Below the pieces are notes generated by a model. That model was not told where the DNA came from and ran no database searches. It saw only the letters and a program-made list of their open reading frames with translations. A stretch of 58,461 bases of DNA from an uncultured Eubacteriales bacterium. Its GTDB lineage: Bacteria > Bacillota > Clostridia > Christensenellales > Aristaeellaceae. The translations under genes were made by a program, and so were the position numbers. The DNA is taken from contig CACYWL010000015.1 in the NCBI GenBank assembly GCA_902778055.1, positions 1-58,461 on the forward strand, read 5' to 3'. The stretch's first letter is position 1. Each line of letters starts with the position of its first letter. Shown in pieces: positions 40,686 through 49,734 of this stretch.

Positions 40686-41229
40686 CCGTGACCACAAGGA
40701 ACATGGGGACATCCGTGTCCTCAACGGGAATTTGCGCCTCCAGCAGTTCCCGGAAGCAGAGACAGACCGTTTTTCCGGAGCCTCCGGCCAGGAAACGATC
40801 ATAATAACCCGCACCGTGTCCCAGACGCTTTCCGTCTTTGGAGGCTGCGACGCAGGGAACGATGATCAGATCCAGGTCCTTTGCGGAAACGGTTTCTCCG
40901 GCCTCAGAGGGTTCCGGTATTCCGTAGGCCCCGGGCACAAGACAGTCCAGATCCCGGATCCGTACGGCCAGCATCTCCCGACCGGAGCATTTGGGGAGAT
41001 ATACTTTTTTTCCGTCCTGAAGGGCCTGGCGCAGGATCAGCGCGGTGGACGGCTCCTCCGGCAGGCTGACATAGACGAAGACGGAATCCGCATTCCGGTA
41101 GAGCAGCGAAGAGAGCACATGCTGCTGGATCAGGAGTCCCGCATGTTCCCGATACGCGGGGGAGAGGGATTTCCTTTTTTCCAGAAGGGCTTTCCGAAGC
41201 TCTTTTTTCATTTCATGAATTCTGTCCAT
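40663..41229 (-). CDS. 5-formyltetrahydrofolate cyclo-ligase
   Basis: The 188-residue enzyme makes 5,10-methenyl-tetrahydrofolate from 5-formyl-THF with ATP. The family motif LGHGAGYYDRFL (GxGxGYYDR) is near residue 140, preceded by IIVPCVAASKDGKRLG. The N-terminal basic helix KKELRKALLEKRKSLS and the FVYVSLPEEPST strand also fit. No ribosome site better than GGAACTCAGGAT was seen. A nearby internal start (MKKELRK) is possible. Confidence 0.92.
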   Translation of the reverse strand: MDRIHEMKKELRKALLEKRKSLSPAYREHAGLLIQQHVLSSLLYRNADSVFVYVSLPEEPSTALILRQALQDGKKVYLPKCSGREMLAVRIRDLDCLVPGAYGIPEPSEAGETVSAKDLDLIIVPCVAASKDGKRLGHGAGYYDRFLAGGSGKTVCLCFRELLEAQIPVEDTDVPMFLVVTEETGMPF

Positions 41230-41598
41230 CCTGAGTTCCTCCGGAGCCTTTACGAGGGGTATCCGCTATTTCAGGCATATTATACAGAGCGGGACGGAGA
41301 ATCACAACCTTCATGAGGGAAGACAGGACGGGGCATACTGTTCTGCTCCCGACTCTTTACGGGAAGCATCGACCTGCGGAAGCACCGCCGGGTGACAGCC
41401 GATCCGATGCCGCGGCACTGTCCGGGAAATCGGTGGATCTGCCGGTTGCAAATGCTCCACCTGCCGATTACAATACAATTATGCAATGAGGCCAGGCAGG
41501 AGCAGTGCGCTTCAGCGGAATCCCCCCTGGTAAAAAAACAGCCGTGTCCTCTGTTAAGGGGGCCTGCCGGGAGCTGACGGATCGAAAGGGGCTTTTTT
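41230..41598. other. Intergenic region with promoter
   Basis: These 369 bases hold no credible gene. The right half holds a promoter at 41446-41474 and a leader of about 120 nt rich in GC, including GGGGGCC and a GAAAGGGGC ribosome site. I see no known riboswitch in it. Confidence 0.6.
41446..41474 (+). promoter_or_regulatory. Promoter of the GH78-like gene
   Basis: TTGCAA (41446-41451), a 17-nt spacer and TACAAT (41469-41474). Confidence 0.7.
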
Positions 41599-43308
41599 AT
41601 GAGAGATGCTTTTTCTGTGCTCGGCCGTCTGAAGCCGACAGACAAGGACCCGCGTGACCGCAGGTATCTGACGCCTGTGCGGGTTGTGCGGACAACCGGG
41701 GATGTGCAGGGCGCGGAGCAGCTTTTGCAGCCGACGGTCTCGCAGGTGGCGCTTACCTGCGAGCGCGAAATCACGCTGCGCAATGATACGGATGGCGCAC
41801 ATGCATCGGTCCTGCTGGATTTTGGCATGGAGATCCAGGGATCGGTGCGCATTCAGGTGTTCACGGTCCGGCATTCCGGGCAGGATGAGGACTGGGGGAA
41901 CAATCTGGCACAGGTGCGAGTACGGTTCGGGGAATCTGTCAGTGAAACGCTGGCGGAGTATCGGGAAAAGAACACAACCAACAATCATGCGCCCCGGGAT
42001 ATGGTGCTCTGCCTTCCGAACTACAGCGCTCCGGAAACCAGCGAAACCGGATTCCGGTTTGTGCATCTGGAACTGCTCAGCCCTGACACCGTGCTGACCC
42101 TTGCAGGCGTGCAGGGCGTCCTCATTTTCCGGGATCTTGCCTGGCAGGGGCATTTTGAATGCAGCGATCCTCTGCTGAACCGTATCTATGACACGGCGGT
42201 CTGGACGGTGCAGCTGAACATGCAGGAATACCTGTGGGACGGGATCAAACGGGACCGCCTTGTCTGGGCCGGTGACATGGGCACGGAAATCCGGACCATT
42301 GCGGCGGTATTCGGAAATCAGAGGATTGTGCCGGAATCCCTGGAACGGGTGCTCAGACAGACGCCGCAGGGAAAGTGGATCAACGGTTTGAGCTCATATG
42401 CGCTATGGTGGTTCATGGAAGTGTACGACTGGTTCATGACCACCGGAGACCGGGAATGGCTGGAAAGCCAGCGGGAGAGCCTGCTCAGTCAAATCCGGCT
42501 GATCCGGACCTGCGTAACAGAGGACGGCAGGGAGAACCTGACGGGCAGGCGCTATCTGGACTGGCCCTCCAGTGAAAATCCGGATGCGATGCATGCCGGC
42601 CTTCAGGGGCTGATGATCCTGGCTGTGCAGAGTGCCGAAAAGCTGTTTGATTTTCTGGGGGAGGAAGCGGCTGCCCGGGACTGCAGGGAGACGGAGGCCC
42701 TGCTGCGCCGACATGTACCGGCCCTTTCCGGTTACAAGCAGGCGGATGCGCTGCTTGCCCTGAGCGGCCTGCGGGATGCGGGAGAAGTGGCTGAAATGCT
42801 GACCCGGGGAGGCGCCGCGGGGTTTTCATCGTTTCTGTCCTGCTTTACGCTCGGCGCACTGGCCGAAGGAAACCGGATCCGGGAAGCGCTGGACTGCATC
42901 CGGGCGTACTGGGGCGGTATGCTGAAGATGGGCGCGACTTCCTTCTGGGAGGATTTCGATATCCGATGGATGGAGAACGCATTCCCCATAGATCAGCTTC
43001 CCGAACCCGGGAAGAAGGATGTGCACGGGGATTTCGGACGCGCATGCTATGTCGGGTTCCGGCACAGTCTCTGCCATGGCTGGGCGGCAAGTCCGGTGCC
43101 GTTCCTCACGGAACACGTTGCGGGGATCCGGGTGCTTGATCCGGGATTCAGCCGGGTGTCCATAGATCCGCGCCTGGGGGATCTTTCCTGGATCCGGTGC
43201 ACCTGCCCGACGCCGTACGGGGCGCTTTCCGTGGAAGCGCAGAGCCGTCCGGACGGAGAACCGGAAGTTCGGATCCGGGCGCCTGAGGGGATCACTGTGA
43301 CTCCGTGA
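41599..43308 (+). CDS. Alpha-L-rhamnosidase-like protein (GH78 family)
   Basis: The 569-residue protein has an N-terminal beta-sandwich (about 1-185) and an (alpha/alpha)6 barrel typical of GH78. The catalytic-loop region reads LWDGIKRDRLVWAGDM, matching the DxxxRDRxxWxGD signature. A late CHGWAASPVPFL and the final small beta domain (VLDPGFSRVSIDPRL) also fit. It is shorter than most GH78 enzymes, which often exceed 900 residues. No signal peptide is present, so it would act on imported rhamnosides, for example from rhamnogalacturonan. GH106-like or non-rhamnose activity is less likely. Confidence 0.83.
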   Translation: MRDAFSVLGRLKPTDKDPRDRRYLTPVRVVRTTGDVQGAEQLLQPTVSQVALTCEREITLRNDTDGAHASVLLDFGMEIQGSVRIQVFTVRHSGQDEDWGNNLAQVRVRFGESVSETLAEYREKNTTNNHAPRDMVLCLPNYSAPETSETGFRFVHLELLSPDTVLTLAGVQGVLIFRDLAWQGHFECSDPLLNRIYDTAVWTVQLNMQEYLWDGIKRDRLVWAGDMGTEIRTIAAVFGNQRIVPESLERVLRQTPQGKWINGLSSYALWWFMEVYDWFMTTGDREWLESQRESLLSQIRLIRTCVTEDGRENLTGRRYLDWPSSENPDAMHAGLQGLMILAVQSAEKLFDFLGEEAAARDCRETEALLRRHVPALSGYKQADALLALSGLRDAGEVAEMLTRGGAAGFSSFLSCFTLGALAEGNRIREALDCIRAYWGGMLKMGATSFWEDFDIRWMENAFPIDQLPEPGKKDVHGDFGRACYVGFRHSLCHGWAASPVPFLTEHVAGIRVLDPGFSRVSIDPRLGDLSWIRCTCPTPYGALSVEAQSRPDGEPEVRIRAPEGITVTP

Positions 43309-43420
43309 GGCCGGGTCGGTGCGGCAGACGGTTTACCGTCTCAAGGCATGATCCCGGCAGACGGAATGTGGGAAGAATTGAACTGAAAAGTGGGAAAAGG
43401 AGATGACAAATCCGGAAATG

Positions 43421-43462
43421 AAACGCAAAAAGTGGGAGACAAAGCTCTCATTTTTGCGTTTT
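43421..43462. terminator. Long hairpin terminator after the GH78-like gene
   Basis: AAACGCAAAAA pairs with TTTTTGCGTTT, with an inner TG/CA and GAG/CTC part and a short loop, followed by further T. The symmetry may let it work both ways. The next promoter starts inside the 3' arm. Confidence 0.8.
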
Positions 43463-43482
43463 TGGCCGGAGTATGATATTAT
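43454..43482 (+). promoter_or_regulatory. Promoter of the membrane-protein/uvrC group
   Basis: TTGCGT (43454-43459), a 17-nt spacer and TATTAT (43477-43482). Confidence 0.6.
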
Positions 43483-43574
43483 TCCTCAGAAGAGAACAGG
43501 AAAGCCGTAAACGCAGAGGCATCCGGTTCGATTTTTACGGCGAAAACCTCGACGTCATGAGGAGGAATGAGACG

Positions 43575-44060
43575 ATGTATCGGAGATATACGCAGGTCAA
43601 CGAGACCAGCATGCCGGTTTCCCAGGTGCGGCGCAACCGGTTCAGGAATATCGCAATTCTGGTTCTGGCGGCGGCGCTGATTGCGGTGACGGCCGTTGCG
43701 GTTCCGGCGGTGCAGAGACAGTCCGGAGCCCGGGCTCTGTACATTCAGCGGATGCAGAACGAGATTGCGACGGCGGTGCGGCTGACGACGGGACTGAGCC
43801 GGAACGCCGGGGCCAGCTCCGCGGCGATTCTTGCCCAGGTGCGGAGCTGTATATACTCCATCAGCACGGTGAACGAGATCAGTATCGGCGTGGAAGGCGC
43901 GCAGGGAAGACTGCTGGAGGAAACGGAACTGACTTCCCTGCAGGGCTCCATTGACAATTTCCTTCAGTATCTGACCACAGGGATGGATACCGGGGAATAT
44001 CAGACCAACCTGCAGAACGCGCTGGACGCCCTTCAGATCCGGATCAACGCGCTGAACTGA
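43575..44060 (+). CDS. Single-pass membrane protein of unknown function
   Basis: A 161-residue protein with a basic cytoplasmic start (QVRRNRFRN), one membrane helix (IAILVLAAALIAVTAVAV, about 25-43) and an outer part predicted mainly helical, with heptad-like spacing (IQRMQNEIATAVRLTTGL, and LQNALDALQIRINAL at the end). I do not recognise the family. The ATG at 43575 has GAGGAGGA eight bases before it. An ATG at 43557 lacks a site. It lies 94 bases ahead of uvrC, probably in one transcript. Confidence 0.8.
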   Translation: MYRRYTQVNETSMPVSQVRRNRFRNIAILVLAAALIAVTAVAVPAVQRQSGARALYIQRMQNEIATAVRLTTGLSRNAGASSAAILAQVRSCIYSISTVNEISIGVEGAQGRLLEETELTSLQGSIDNFLQYLTTGMDTGEYQTNLQNALDALQIRINALN

Positions 44061-44154
44061 CGGCCGGAAGGAAGCGGCGAGGGACGGAAAAACTGAGCCG
44101 GAGCAGGAACCGGAAAACGGGGCCGGAGGGACACGGAAGCGGAGGATTTACAAA

Positions 44155-46017
44155 TTGATCAACTGGGGCGAGAAGCTGGAGGAGAAGATCCGGATGCTGC
44201 CGGATTCCCCCGGGTGTTACCTGATGAAGGATCGGGAAGGGACGATTATCTATGTCGGAAAGGCTGTGAACCTGAAGAACCGGGTTCGCAGCTATTTTCG
44301 TGACACGGCGCATACGCCGAAGGTGGCGGCGATGATCAGCCACATCGACGATTTCGACATCCTGCTGTGCGAAACGAACCTGGAGGCGCTGATCCTGGAG
44401 TGCAACCTGATCAAGCTGCACAGGCCTTACTACAATATCCTGCTGAAGGACGACAAGCACTATCCCTATCTGAAGGTCAACCTGAAGGAGCCCTTTCCCC
44501 GGCTGGAGATTACCCGCAGGATGGAGAAGGACGGAGCCCGGTACTTCGGCCCGTATATCGGCGCCAGCGCCGTGAAGCAGGTGATTGAGGCAGTGAGGGG
44601 CGTGTTCCCGCTGCGCACCTGCCGGCAGAGCCTGCCGCCGAAGACGCCGAAGCGCCCCTGTGTGAACTATGATATCCGCAAATGCATGGCTCCCTGCGCG
44701 GGGAAATGCACGGAGGAGGAATACGGGCGGATGATGGCGGGGGTCATCCACTTCCTGGAGGGGGATTACCGGCCCGTGGTCGATCAGCTGAAGGAGGAAA
44801 TGAACCAGGCGGCGGCGGCACTGCGGTTTGAAAGGGCGGCACAGATCAGGGACAAGATCCGGGATGTGCAGGGCCTGATGGAACGGCAGATCGCCCTGCG
44901 GACGGACGGAAGCGAGCAGGATCTGATCGCCCTGGCCCAGGACGGCCTGGATGCCATGGTCCAAATTCTCTACGTCCGGAGCGGACGCATGGTCGGAGGA
45001 GATCATTTTCTGCTGCCCCGGGAGGGCGGAGAGGAGCCCGGGGAGGTACTCGCCGGGTTCATGACGCAGTATTATGGGGAGGCGGCGCTGATTCCCCGGA
45101 ACATCCTTTGCCAGACGCTGCCGGAGGGCATGACGGAACAGCTCGAGAGCTGGCTGCGGGAGAAGAAGGGCGCAGCCGTGACGCTGCGTGTGCCCCAGCG
45201 GGGAGAGAAGCACGAGCTGGTGCTGCTGGCGGTCAAGAATGCCGAGGACGCCCTGAAAAAACGGAACGCGCGCCGAACCATCCAGGAGGAAAGAACCGTC
45301 GGCGCGGCGGAAAACCTGGGAAAGATTCTCGGCATGGAGGTCTATCCCCGCCGCATTGAGGGATACGATATCTCCAACACCCAGGGAGAGCACAGCGTGG
45401 CCTCCATGGTGGTCTTCATCGACGGTGTGCCGGCAAAGAAGGAATACCGGCGGTTCCGGATCAAAACCGTCGAGGGGGCGAACGACTTTGCCAGCCTGAA
45501 GGAGGTGCTGGGGCGTCGGTACGCCCACGCCCTGCGGGAGCGGGAGGAAGGTGCCGGGGAAGGTAAATTCACGGATCTGCCAGAGCTGATCCTGATCGAC
45601 GGAGGCCCGCAGCAGCTGCGGTTTGCCCGGGAGGCTCTGGAGGAAATCGGCGTGACGCCCCCCGCCATGTTCGGCCTGGCGGAGAAGGAGGAGGAGATCT
45701 GGCTGCCCGGAGCGCAGGAGCCCATCCGGCTGGATCATCACACCCCCGAGCTGCAGCTGGTTCAGCGGATTCGGAACGAGGCGCACCGCTTCGGCATCAT
45801 CCACCACCGGGTGCTGCGGGCGAGAGCCTTCACGCACAGCCAGCTGGAGGACATCCCCGGCATCGGACCGGAGCGGAGAAAGGCCCTGCTGAAGGCCTTC
45901 GGCAGCCTGAAAAATATCCGGGAAGCCGAAATCGACGAAATCGCGGCGGTCAGGGGCATGACCCGGAAAACGGCGGAGGCCGTGAAAGAAGGGCTTGCGC
46001 CCAGGGGGCAATCATGA
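44155..46017 (+). CDS. uvrC: Excinuclease ABC subunit C
   Basis: UvrC makes the two cuts in nucleotide excision repair. The 620-residue protein has the GIY-YIG nuclease (SPGCYLMKDREGTIIYVGKA, about 15-95), a UVR motif (ALRFERAAQIRDKI, about 210-240), the RNase H-like nuclease (GYDISNTQGEHSVASMVVFI and LILIDGGPQQL) and a C-terminal helix-hairpin-helix (IPGIGPERRKALLKAFGS). The start is a TTG at 44155 behind GGAGGATTTACAAA. Confidence 0.97.
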   Translation: MINWGEKLEEKIRMLPDSPGCYLMKDREGTIIYVGKAVNLKNRVRSYFRDTAHTPKVAAMISHIDDFDILLCETNLEALILECNLIKLHRPYYNILLKDDKHYPYLKVNLKEPFPRLEITRRMEKDGARYFGPYIGASAVKQVIEAVRGVFPLRTCRQSLPPKTPKRPCVNYDIRKCMAPCAGKCTEEEYGRMMAGVIHFLEGDYRPVVDQLKEEMNQAAAALRFERAAQIRDKIRDVQGLMERQIALRTDGSEQDLIALAQDGLDAMVQILYVRSGRMVGGDHFLLPREGGEEPGEVLAGFMTQYYGEAALIPRNILCQTLPEGMTEQLESWLREKKGAAVTLRVPQRGEKHELVLLAVKNAEDALKKRNARRTIQEERTVGAAENLGKILGMEVYPRRIEGYDISNTQGEHSVASMVVFIDGVPAKKEYRRFRIKTVEGANDFASLKEVLGRRYAHALREREEGAGEGKFTDLPELILIDGGPQQLRFAREALEEIGVTPPAMFGLAEKEEEIWLPGAQEPIRLDHHTPELQLVQRIRNEAHRFGIIHHRVLRARAFTHSQLEDIPGIGPERRKALLKAFGSLKNIREAEIDEIAAVRGMTRKTAEAVKEGLAPRGQS

Positions 46018-46113
46018 GATAATGGGCCGCGCGGAGCCGGCGGAGGGCCGGCGCCGCGGCGCGTGAAAACGGAAAGGGTCCGGGACGGACGGCGGAAGCG
46101 GGGGAAAGGACAT

Positions 46114-46407
46114 ATGGCAGCGGCTTTATGGGTGAAAACCATTGTGGGTCACCGGATTGACCGGCAGGCGACCATTCCCTGCGGGCGGGACGATCCCCGG
46201 GAGGCGCTGCGGGAGGCCTGCCATGAGATGGATCTGCCGGAGCCTGTCTGGCTGGACAAGAATCAGCGGGACTGGGAGGAATTCGGGATGACCCGGTTCC
46301 AGCCGGATGCCTTTTTTGAGCCGGTTCCGTTCCTGCGGATGGAGATCGAATACATCGATCCGGACGCGCCGAAAAAGAAAAGCCGGGACTACCGGAACGA
46401 GTTTTAA
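46114..46407 (+). CDS. Conserved small protein next to uvrC
   Basis: A 97-residue acidic protein with an IVGHRIDRQATI start, a helical EALREACHEMDLPEPVWL centre and an end reading RMEIEYIDPDA then SRDYRNEF. I recall similar proteins in other Clostridia with the same VGHRI and EIEYLD blocks, but no function. The ATG at 46114 follows AAAGGA closely. A GTG at 46063 would add 17 basic residues. The gene lies 96 bases after uvrC and ahead of the dipeptidase. Confidence 0.75.
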   Translation: MAAALWVKTIVGHRIDRQATIPCGRDDPREALREACHEMDLPEPVWLDKNQRDWEEFGMTRFQPDAFFEPVPFLRMEIEYIDPDAPKKKSRDYRNEF

Positions 46408-46504
46408 AACCGGAGACGCGGAGAAGCTTTTCCGCATTGGCCGGGAAGGATACGCGGCTCGGGCCGGGACGGCGCGCGGAGACCGCGGGGAGGCAGAGAG
46501 ACGT

Positions 46505-47869
46505 ATGCGTGAGGAAATCAGCGCACTGATTGACAGCTATCGGGAAGAGTTTGTGCGGACGCTTCAGGAGTGGGTCCGGATTCCTTCCGTGAAAGGGGAA
46601 CCCGCGGAGGGCGCTCCCTTCGGGAAAGAGATCGGCCGGATGATGGAAAAGGCGATGCAGACCGCTGCGGACATGGGCTTTGCAGTCCGCGGTTTTGACG
46701 GATACGCCTGCGACGCCACCCTCGGGAATGCGCCGGAGGTGCTGGGCGTGCTCGGCCATCTGGACGTGGTTCCGGTCGGGGACGGATGGGTAAAGGCCCC
46801 TTTCGGTGCGGAGATTGAGAACGGAAGAATCTACGGCCGCGGAACCAACGACGACAAGGGCCCGACGCTGGCCGCGCTCTACGCCATGAAGGCGCTGAAG
46901 GAGGCGGGCGTGCCCCTGCGGCGGAGCATCCGCCTGATCATGGGCGGGGACGAGGAATGCGACTGGGAGTGCATGCACTATTATGCGGAGCATGCGGAGA
47001 TGCCGGAGATCGGCTTCAGCCCGGACGCTTCCTTTCCGCTGATTAACACGGAAAAGGGAATGCTGGACTTCGAGCTCCGCTTCCCGCAGAGCGCGGAGGG
47101 ACTCCGGATTCTGAAGATGTCCGTCGGAGAGCGGCCCAATGTGATCGCCGGAGAAAGCAGCGCCCTGCTGGAGGGCGGGGAGGAGCTGGCGGAGCGGATC
47201 CGCGCCTGGGCGAAGGAGACCGGGATGGACTGCCGGGCCGAGGTAAATGAGGCGGGCGTGCTGGTTACCGCGACGGGAATTCCCGGCCACAGCGCCTATC
47301 CGGAAGGAAAGCGCAGCGCCATCGGCATGATGCTGAAGCTGCTGGCCGCGATGGGCGCGAAGGGCGGTATTGAGACGCTGGCGAAGGCGGTCGGCCTGGA
47401 GAGCGACGGGGCGGGCCTGGGATGCGCCTGCGCCGATGAGATTTCGGGCGCGCTGACCAACAATATGGGCATTCTGCGGCTGGAAAACGGGGAATGGTTC
47501 GGGACACTGGACTTCCGCTGCCCGGTGACCGCGGATCAGGAAAAGCTGAAGGCAGCCTGCGCCGCGCATCTGCCGGGAATCGATGTCCGGGTAAGCGTCC
47601 AGAAGCCGCCGCATCACGTGCCGGAGGACAGCGAGCTGGTGCGCAGCCTGCTGGCCGCCTATGAGGCGCAGAGCGGGCTGAAGGGCGAGGCCATGAGCAC
47701 GGGCGGAGGAACCTATGCCAAGGTGCTGAAGCAGGGCGTGGCCTTCGGCGCGGTTTTCCCCGGCGAGGAGGAGCTGGCGCATCTGGCGAACGAATATGAA
47801 AGCATCGACAGCCTGATGCTGGCGATGAAAATCTACGCGGACGCGCTGATCCGGCTCGCGGGCGCCTGA
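46505..47869 (+). CDS. M20-family dipeptidase (PepV/Sapep-like)
   Basis: The 454-residue zinc peptidase has the M20 motifs: GHLDVVPVGDGW (first zinc His and catalytic Asp), GRGTNDDKGPTLAALYAMKAL (split as GRGTNDDKG, bridging Asp) and MGGDEECDWECMHYY (catalytic Glu and ligand Glu). GIPGHSAYPE is the dimer-domain His segment. PepV-like enzymes cut dipeptides in the cytoplasm. The ATG at 46505 follows GGGGAGG. No secretion signal is present. Confidence 0.93.
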   Translation: MREEISALIDSYREEFVRTLQEWVRIPSVKGEPAEGAPFGKEIGRMMEKAMQTAADMGFAVRGFDGYACDATLGNAPEVLGVLGHLDVVPVGDGWVKAPFGAEIENGRIYGRGTNDDKGPTLAALYAMKALKEAGVPLRRSIRLIMGGDEECDWECMHYYAEHAEMPEIGFSPDASFPLINTEKGMLDFELRFPQSAEGLRILKMSVGERPNVIAGESSALLEGGEELAERIRAWAKETGMDCRAEVNEAGVLVTATGIPGHSAYPEGKRSAIGMMLKLLAAMGAKGGIETLAKAVGLESDGAGLGCACADEISGALTNNMGILRLENGEWFGTLDFRCPVTADQEKLKAACAAHLPGIDVRVSVQKPPHHVPEDSELVRSLLAAYEAQSGLKGEAMSTGGGTYAKVLKQGVAFGAVFPGEEELAHLANEYESIDSLMLAMKIYADALIRLAGA

Positions 47870-48020
47870 AAAAGGTCCGGCAGGCTCCGCTCCGGCGGAC
47901 TGAAGCGGGAGAGCGCAGGCGGATGAAACGCCGCCGGGCGGGCTTCGGAAAGAGAGAATCAAGTGTGCCCTGTTCCGGACACGGACTCCGGGACTGAAAG
48001 TCAATACAGGAGAGAATGAA

Positions 48021-49607
48021 ATGGTTACAGTCAGCAATGTATCCCTTACCTTCGGCGGACAGAAACTTTTTTCCGGCGCGGATCTGAAGTTCCTGCCCGG
48101 CAACTGCTACGGCATCATCGGCGCCAACGGCGCCGGGAAATCCACCTTCCTGAAAATCCTCAGCGGCGAGCTGGAGCCCACGACGGGCTCGGTCACTATT
48201 CCGGCGAATCAGCGGCTCAGCACCCTGAAGCAGGATCAGTTCATGTATGACGCGTATCCTGTGATGGACACGGTTATCATGGGCAACCAGCGGCTGTATG
48301 ACATCATGCAGGAGAAGGACGCCCTGTACGCGAAGCCCGACTTCAGCGAGGCGGACGGCGAGAAGGCGGCGGAGCTGGAGGGCGAATTCGCCGAGATGGA
48401 CGGATGGAACGCGGAAAGCGACGCGGCGACCCTGCTGACCGGCCTGGGCATCCCGGCGGAGGAGCACACGATGATGATGAGCGAGCTCCAGGCCGGGGAT
48501 AAGTTCAAGGTGCTGCTGGCTCAGGCGCTTTTCGGCAATCCGGATATCCTGCTGCTGGACGAGCCGACCAACAACCTGGACAACCGGAGCGTGGCCTGGC
48601 TGGAGGACTTCCTGATGGAATTCCCCGGGACGCTGATCGTTGTTTCCCACGACCGGTGGTTCCTGAACAATATCTGCACGCATATCGTCGATATCGATTA
48701 CAATCAGGTGAAGCTGTATGTCGGCAACTATGACTTCTGGTACGAATCCAGCAAGATCATGCAGAGCCTGATGAACGACCAGAAGAAGCGCCGGGAAGAC
48801 AAGATCCGGGAGCTGCAGGCCTTTATTCAGCGCTTTTCCAGCAACAAGAGCAAGGCCAAGCAGGCCACCAGCCGGCGGAAGCTGCTGGATCAGCTGACCA
48901 TCGAGCAGATGCCCGCGTCCAGCCGGCGGTATCCCTATGTGGCCTTTACGCCGGACCGGGAGGCGGGAAAGGATATCCTGCAGGTGACGGGGCTGAACTA
49001 CACGCAGGACGGGGTGCAGCTGCTGAAGGATGTCAGCTTCCTCGTGACCAAGGGGCAGAAGATCGCCCTGGTGGGCAACGAACAGGCGGAGACCGCGCTG
49101 TTCCGCATCCTGGCGGAGGAGATTCAGCCGGACAGCGGAAACGTGAAATGGGGCGTGACCATCTCCACCAGCTATTTCCCCAAGGATAACAGTGCCTTCT
49201 TCGACGGATGCGACCTGAACATGATGCAGTGGTTTGCCCAGTACTCTCCGGAGCAGCTGGAGACCTACATGCGGGGCTTCCTGGGACGGATGCTGTTCAG
49301 CGGGGACGATGTGTACAAGCCCGTGAGCGTGCTCTCCGGCGGCGAGCGGGTTCGGTGCATGCTGAGCCGGATGATGCTGAGCGGAGCGAACTTCCTGATG
49401 CTGGATCAGCCGACAAACCATCTGGATCTGGAGTCCATCACGGCGGTGAACAACGGCCTGATCAACTTCCCCGGGAACGTGATCTTCACCAGCCAGGACC
49501 ACCAGTTTATCTCCACCGTGGCGGATCGGATTATCGAGATCCACGCGGACGGCACGATCTCCGATTACCTGTGCAACTATGAGGAATACCTGGAAAAGAC
49601 GAAATAA
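48021..49607 (+). CDS. ABC-F family ATPase with one degenerate ATP site
   Basis: A 528-residue ribosome-associated ABC-F protein of the YkpA/YbiT type: two ATPase domains joined by a charged linker (YESSKIMQSLMNDQKKRRED) and no membrane segments. Domain 1 has an intact Walker A (GANGAGKST, 34-42) and Walker B (LLLDEPTNNLD near 176). Its signature is SELQAGD rather than LSGGQ. Domain 2 has LVGNEQAETALF (near 350) where the Walker A Lys-Thr should be, a Walker B LMLDQPTNHLD with Gln for the catalytic Glu (near 458), and an intact LSGGERVR signature. So one composite site looks complete and the other dead. The ATG follows AGGAGAG. Confidence 0.93.
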   Translation: MVTVSNVSLTFGGQKLFSGADLKFLPGNCYGIIGANGAGKSTFLKILSGELEPTTGSVTIPANQRLSTLKQDQFMYDAYPVMDTVIMGNQRLYDIMQEKDALYAKPDFSEADGEKAAELEGEFAEMDGWNAESDAATLLTGLGIPAEEHTMMMSELQAGDKFKVLLAQALFGNPDILLLDEPTNNLDNRSVAWLEDFLMEFPGTLIVVSHDRWFLNNICTHIVDIDYNQVKLYVGNYDFWYESSKIMQSLMNDQKKRREDKIRELQAFIQRFSSNKSKAKQATSRRKLLDQLTIEQMPASSRRYPYVAFTPDREAGKDILQVTGLNYTQDGVQLLKDVSFLVTKGQKIALVGNEQAETALFRILAEEIQPDSGNVKWGVTISTSYFPKDNSAFFDGCDLNMMQWFAQYSPEQLETYMRGFLGRMLFSGDDVYKPVSVLSGGERVRCMLSRMMLSGANFLMLDQPTNHLDLESITAVNNGLINFPGNVIFTSQDHQFISTVADRIIEIHADGTISDYLCNYEEYLEKTK

Positions 49608-49660
49608 AACCGGACGACACTCAAAGGCAGGCCGCGCGGATGCGCGGCCCCGGATTACAG

Positions 49661-49699
49661 AAAAAGCGGCCCCGATGTTCAACCGCCGGGGCCGCTTTG
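49661..49699. terminator. Bidirectional terminator between the ABC-F and xylanase genes
   Basis: AGCGGCCCC and GGGGCCGCT form a nine-pair stem with a run of A before and T after. A second hairpin without a T run (GGCCGCGC/GCGCGGCC) precedes it at about 49630. Confidence 0.85.
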
Positions 49700-49734
49700 T
49701 TATGTGTTTTTTTCGGAAATAACGGCGGGCGTTC

